Shown here piece after piece: positions 59,545-64,000 of a stretch of DNA of 64,000 nt (positions within the stretch are counted from its first letter, which is position 1; every line of letters begins with the position of its first letter). The position numbers were made by a program, and so were the translations under genes. The notes below the pieces were generated by a model, which searched no databases, was not told where the DNA came from, and saw only the letters and a list, made by a program, of their open reading frames with translations. Location of the stretch: the NCBI RefSeq assembly GCF_907165205.1, contig NC_058191.1, positions 12,340,501-12,404,500 of the forward strand, read 5' to 3'. Source of the DNA: Coccinella septempunctata. Taxonomy: Eukaryota; Arthropoda; Insecta; Coleoptera; Coccinellidae.

Positions 59545-60340
59545 AATAGACATCAGTGTCGAGTGAGACCTCGACCAGAGCAGACGTATTTCATAGTGCT
59601 GTAAAAGGGAAAATGGAAGAGAAAGTCGAAGCGAAAGTGTACACTAGCGAAGCTACGGAATTTTTGATTCCGTCTATAAACTTCCAAAGTTCTATATGTG
59701 TATGTGTTATAGAGCGAAAATTCGCTCAAATTCAGTCTATTCAGTGTGTTTTGTCTCTGCATTGAGTCCAGATCGTCTCCAAGATCGTTGGTTCCACAGA
59801 TATCACTGGTGAGTCGATTTATTTTTCTAATAGTATAGAAAATATATAACTTAGCCACATAGCTTTATAGTAATATTGTAGTGAGGATTTCAAATATTTC
59901 ATTATTATTCAGAAACATATCATAAATACAGACAAAAAGCCATGTTGGAGGTCTCAGAAAATGAGAGCTCCTACATGGAAGCTACAGACACTGAAGACTT
60001 CAGCGATGGAGAAGCAGAGGAGCTTGTAAGGCTCAAAGAAGAGAATGGGCAGCTGAAGGCTCAAATAAATAAACTAACTGAAACCATGGCTAAGTTGGTC
60101 GGGGAGATACGCCTCTTGAGAGAGAAAGTAAATAAAAACAAAGCTCCTAAATCCCCTAGTTTTGCTGGAATTGCACACAGAAATCACTCACATTTGGAGG
60201 AAGTGCGAAGCCGATAGCGGTCCCCAAAAATACCTCCAAACAGGAAGAAGCTCCAGAACCGGAAGTAAAGAAAAATTTTGCAACTCAAGTTGCACAGAAC
60301 GCGCCGCTCACAAAACGTGCGCGTAAAGAAAGTTCATCTT
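59545..60340 (+). mobile_element. 5' end of a Jockey-like element with ORF1
   Basis: A leader starting near GTCGAGTGAGACCTCGACC (59558) resembles the leader at 63440. An ORF1 follows at 59942-60217: acidic start MLEVSENESSYMEA, then a predicted coiled coil (LVRLKEENGQLKAQINKLTE) and a basic tail. A frame break ends it at 60217 and a gypsy fragment replaces the rest. Confidence 0.6.
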
Positions 60341-61736
60341 TAGACGTTTTTCAAAGGTTTTCCCTAGAACGACTATACCGTCTAGATAGGCAAACGCTTT
60401 GGGCTCCATTTCGGGACCGATTACGGTATCCAGGAATCTCTGGAACGTGGCTGGACTTGCGTGTAAGCGGAATGGCATGACGGTAAACTGAAATAGCCCT
60501 CTTCCCGGGACCGTGAATGCTGTAATAGGCCGGCTATCCTTCTCTAACGGTATTTGCCAGTATCCCTCTTTCAAGTCAATCGTCAAAATGTATTTGGCTC
60601 TGCGTAATTCGTCCAAGATTCCCGAAACATACGGCAACGGATACGCATCTTTAACGGACACTTCGTGACTGCTCGAAAATCGATACAAAACCGGTATTTA
60701 CCGTCCTTCTTTTTGACTAACACAACAGGTGAACTACACGGCGACCTGGAGGGTTCAATAACTCCCTCAGCCAGCATTCGGTCTACTTCCTGGTTGAAGA
60801 TTTCCTGCATCTTGGGGTTCTGTGGCCGGTATTGCTGTTTAATCGATTCTGTCCCAGGTTTGAGTTTGATTTTATGTTCTATCAGTTTCGTGGTGCCGGA
60901 CAGCTTCTCGAACTCTTTCATTTCTCTGGCGAGAAAAGCAACGAACTTCTTTTTCTGTGCCTTGGTCATTTCCAGTAAGTGTTCGCCGGTGGCGTGTACC
61001 TCCACAGTTTCTCCACTTCAGGTGTTGGTTTGGAGATCAGTCGGCCTTCCAGACAGCACTCGGCGGTGCTAAGGTTGAGGGAAAAATTGTACACTCCCAG
61101 TACGTCCATTCCTAGTATGAGGTCCACCGGTAAATCAGACACCAACAAAAACTTTATGTCGGTCAAAGAATAGTCAGCGACGTGCATGGCGGTAGTATAA
61201 AGTTTCGGCCTCTCGGTATACTGACCATTGGCAACTACCACAAAACCATCCTCAACAGGTTCTCCGGTGATTCCTTTGCATTCACATTGTTCTGCTACTT
61301 TCTGACTGATGAAACTCCTCGTGGCTACGGTGTCAATCAATGCATTGTAGCGCGTGACCTACTGGAACTGTACTGCGAATTCTGCATTCGAGTGACGTAC
61401 ATCAGCAGTTTTTCATCAGGACCCTGCGTTCTCCTTTTTATTTCTTCCAACAGGTTCTCCTCATAATTCACCGGTAAAAATGATTCCTTCAGTTGTTCCT
61501 TGAAATCCTGCCAGTTCCTGAATGTACCCCTCCTGGGAATGAACCAATCCCTGGCATCCTTCCGCAGTAGTTCATAAACTGACTCGAATACTTGTTGTAG
61601 GGACCCCTTACGAGATTCGGCCAATCTCTCCACCTTCTCGATGAAGCCAATCACACTACCACCAAATGAAATATTCCATTTGTGGATAGGAATGGTTGGC
61701 AACGGTGACAGTCGAGGTTCCGGCTCCAATGGTACT

Positions 61737-61761
61737 CTCTCTCTCTCTCTCTGGTCATGGT
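61737..61761. repeat. (CT)n microsatellite within gypsy gag
   Basis: About twelve CT units, in the region where the gag frames change. Confidence 0.9.
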
Positions 61762-62284
61762 TCTTCCAGGGCTCACACAGTGTGTAGGTAAGTGTGGAAA
61801 GGACACTCTGCGGGTAGAATTAATCCATCTTCTCAGTGTCGGATCTTCAGGTGATGCGGTCCCACAGTCCTGTGACTGTGTGACAGGTATTGCCGGTAAC
61901 TGCCGTAGTGTAGCGCTGTACATGTTTGCCTTGTCTCGTTCATAACATGTTCTAATGCTTTATTCCTTACAGGTGTAACAGTATGTGAGACATCAGCAGC
62001 TGTCGGAAGATTGACCAAGATTGACCCCATCTCCGGTTGGATCTGGGACATTCCAGGTGAATTGGGAACCTCCATATCCAAGAGGGACCGTTCCTGCTGA
62101 CTGGATGGCTGTCCACGGGTGTTGCTACTACACAACTGCTCCAGTGCCTCCAAGGCCTTAGTTGTAGTCGCCTTCAGTTGTTCGATCAGTTGTAACTGTG
62201 CTTCATAAAGTGATAATAAAGTTCAGTTTTCCCTGAATGTGTGTTAATCTTGTGAATATTCGCAAAAATTCGTTAGCCGTATTA

Positions 62285-62800
62285 GCGTAGTTGTCCTCCA
62301 ATCCATCTCAATGGTAAAGCAATACCACAAGCTGAAACAGTCAAGTATCTGGGATTCCACTTAGATACCAGACTTACTTGGAAAGAACATATTAAAAAGG
62401 AGAGAAAACAAGTAATAATTTTTTTTGTACAAAACAATAATAATAATTCCGATTTGGGCGTATGGACTTGAAATTTGGGGATGCACAAGCAAGTCAAATA
62501 TAGCCATCATTCAAAGATGCCAGTCCAAGATATTGCGAATGATAGCCAATGCACCATGGTATGTCACCAACCAAACACTCCATGATGATCTGAAAATACC
62601 CTTTGTCCAAGATGTCATAAAAACAAGAAGTAGAAACCACCACTCTAGGTTGGAGGTACACACAAATATCCTTCTACAACCCTTAACACGAGACAACGTA
62701 GTGAGAAGACTGCAAAGGAAATGGCCAACTGACCTAATGGAATATTAAGAGATTCTCCCAATGGGGAGAACCTCCTCATGTTATGTTCTTTATGTCATGT
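62285..62800 (+). mobile_element. 5'-truncated Jockey-like 3' end inserted in gypsy gag
   Basis: The translation AETVKYLGFHLDTRLTWKEH, then PIWAYGLEIWGCTSKSN and ILRMIANAPWYVTNQTLHDD, ending at TAA near 62748, is the terminal part of a Jockey-type polymerase. Gypsy gag sequence lies on both sides on the other strand, so this inserted into the gypsy copy. Confidence 0.75.
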
Positions 62801-63114
62801 AGAATTGTGAAAAAATTAGCTCATAGAATTTGTATTCTGATTGCTGATCAATAAATGCTTGAAAAAAAAAGTTGAAATTCTGAAGTGCTTCCAATAGATC
62901 GGTGAGTTTATTTTGGCGAATGTCGATATCCAGTGTGTGGTTCATTGATGTGCAAGGCTGTAGCGGTATGTCTGACTGTAACACTTGTCGTAGTAGACTC
63001 CGCTTTGTCATCACAGTGCTTGGTATTGACTGTCCTCTCAGTTCTAGTTCATCACTGAGCAGCCTGTTCACATCCAAGTTCAATGACATATAGTTCAACT
63101 ATTTTGCCACCCGA

Positions 63115-63430
63115 CTCACGATCCAGTAACACACACTCAATAAGTTCGATGCCCAGTATGAAAGAATGTAAAGTTAAAGTTCAAAGCTAACACACGGAAT
63201 AATTCAACACTGATTTTAATGTTCGACTAAATATCACTGTCACTAAAGCCCGGATAAACAACTAACTCAATAAAATTCACTGAAGCCCGAATGAATAATC
63301 AATTCAATACAATTTACCAAGGCTCGGATGGATAATTAATTCAATAAAATTCACCGAATGAGAGGAAAAAGGGGGAGGGGGAGGGGGGAACAACCTCGAA
63401 AAAAAAACAGCGTTCATCTGGCCCGGATGA
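63115..63430 (-). repeat. Possible gypsy 5' LTR/leader with AT-rich imperfect repeats
   Basis: A phrase like ATTCAATAAAATTCACYGA with a GCCCGGATGAATAA-type spacer recurs about three times (63240-63360), followed by a G-rich run. Its place upstream of gag suggests an LTR or leader, but no matching second LTR was found. Confidence 0.35.
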
Positions 63431-63439
63431 TAGTACCCT

Positions 63440-64000
63440 GTTCAGTTCAGTGCGAGACCTCGAAGCGAGTAGACGTGTTGAATGATTTTTCGATCATACG
63501 ATTTGGGAATTTGATTGAATACTGATTATTCGGGATAGTTCTGTGGATGAGTTTTGTTGTGTTATTATTGTATACAGTCCAGATCAAAAGATCGTTGGTT
63601 GTGCAAATTACATCAGGTGAGACTTTGTCTGTATAATAATTGGTTATTTTTGTTCTTTTTTCTTTTATTGATATTTATCGCCATTGTAAAAAACTAAAAA
63701 CGTTTAGACATGTCGGAGACATCAGATAATGAGGGTTCCTACATGGAAGCTTCCGATGAAGGCGAGGAAGACTTTAGCGAAGGTGAGTCCGTGGGTCGGA
63801 CAAATTTACGCGAAAAAAATGAAGTCATGAAAGCCAAAATCGCTAAACTCAATGAAACGGTTTCGATTTTGATAAATGAGCTCTGTCAAGCCAAAGTGGA
63901 AATTGTAAAACTCTCTGCGCTGAAGCCCCCAACCCAACAGAAATTGCCAATTCGGTGGAAAAAAGTAATTCCTGTGGAAATCAGGAAAAGCCCTACAACG
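63440..64000 (+). mobile_element. 5' end of a second Jockey-like copy, runs off the window
   Basis: Leader GTGCGAGACCTCGAAGCGAG resembles that at 59558. ORF1 begins at 63710 (MSETSDNEGSYMEASDEGEE), with the same acidic start and coiled-coil plan as 59942, and is open to the window edge (97 codons). Confidence 0.65.

Larger units (their letters stand above)
60308..63110 (-). mobile_element. Ty3/gypsy element, gag-protease-RT, degenerate
   Basis: On minus: gag start (LNLDVNRLLSDELELRGQSI, 62790-63098), gag continuation (62153-61337, with GTFRNWQDFKEQLKESFLP), protease (61340-60966, active-site region DTVATRSF where DTGATRSF is usual), RT (61005-60308: YRPQNPKMQEIFNQEVDRML, SPVVLVKKKDGKYRFCIDFR, LTIDLKEGYWQIPL). 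RT motif C reads YLDGIVV where family members have two aspartates. Frames shift between domains and gag is split by a Jockey piece. It is inactive. Confidence 0.82.

Overview
This is an insect (probably beetle) nuclear window: AT-rich, intron-bearing genes with GT/AG splice sites, no bacterial gene organisation, and more than half of the bases in transposable elements (TEs). The insect call rests on the two host gene families (a nose-resistant-to-fluoxetine-like acyltransferase and an Ir93a-like ionotropic receptor) and on the TE types (Jockey, BEL/Pao, Penelope). The beetle call is a guess.

Only two host genes can be supported, both on the minus strand. (1) Positions 43012 to 1986 hold a complete NRF-6-like membrane acyltransferase gene. 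I joined 12 exons whose splice phases all agree; they give 1980 coding bases (659 codons plus stop) spread over 41 kb. (2) Positions 58714 to 50477 hold the 3' six exons (493 codons plus stop) of an Ir93a-like receptor: ligand-binding lobes, pore and C-terminus. Its amino-terminal exons must lie at higher coordinates.

The NRF introns are TE depots. Intron 9 holds a dead Ty3/gypsy piece and a non-LTR 3' end. Intron 5 holds a copia scrap, a BEL-type LTR, a 1450-bp foldback element, a perfectly palindromic pair of Penelope-like elements (PLEs) inside an older TA-flanked element, and Jockey copy A. Intron 3 holds a non-LTR element split by a 1.66-kb TA-flanked element full of GTCC/GGAC palindromes, and Jockey copy B. 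Intron 2 holds THAP-domain remnants, Jockey copies C and D, and a BEL/Pao element. The intergenic space at 43.1-50.5 kb is almost featureless apart from one reverse-transcriptase tail. The receptor introns carry a long inverted repeat with a Tc1 scrap, more PLE pieces and a TTAA-flanked MITE. The last 4.5 kb are nested Jockey and gypsy fragments.

The most unusual material is in the PLEs. A head-to-head pair with apparently identical 2367-bp arms sits between 13-bp direct repeats, so it looks like a real insertion rather than an assembly fold. Motifs shaped like hammerhead ribozymes occur at three different PLE ends. All three carry the same paired core change (C3 to U, G8 to A), while their stem I and stem II sequences differ but mostly remain paired. 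Two further PLE fold-backs lie at 52.7 and 55.4 kb. Together they suggest snap-back copying as a recurrent outcome for these elements.
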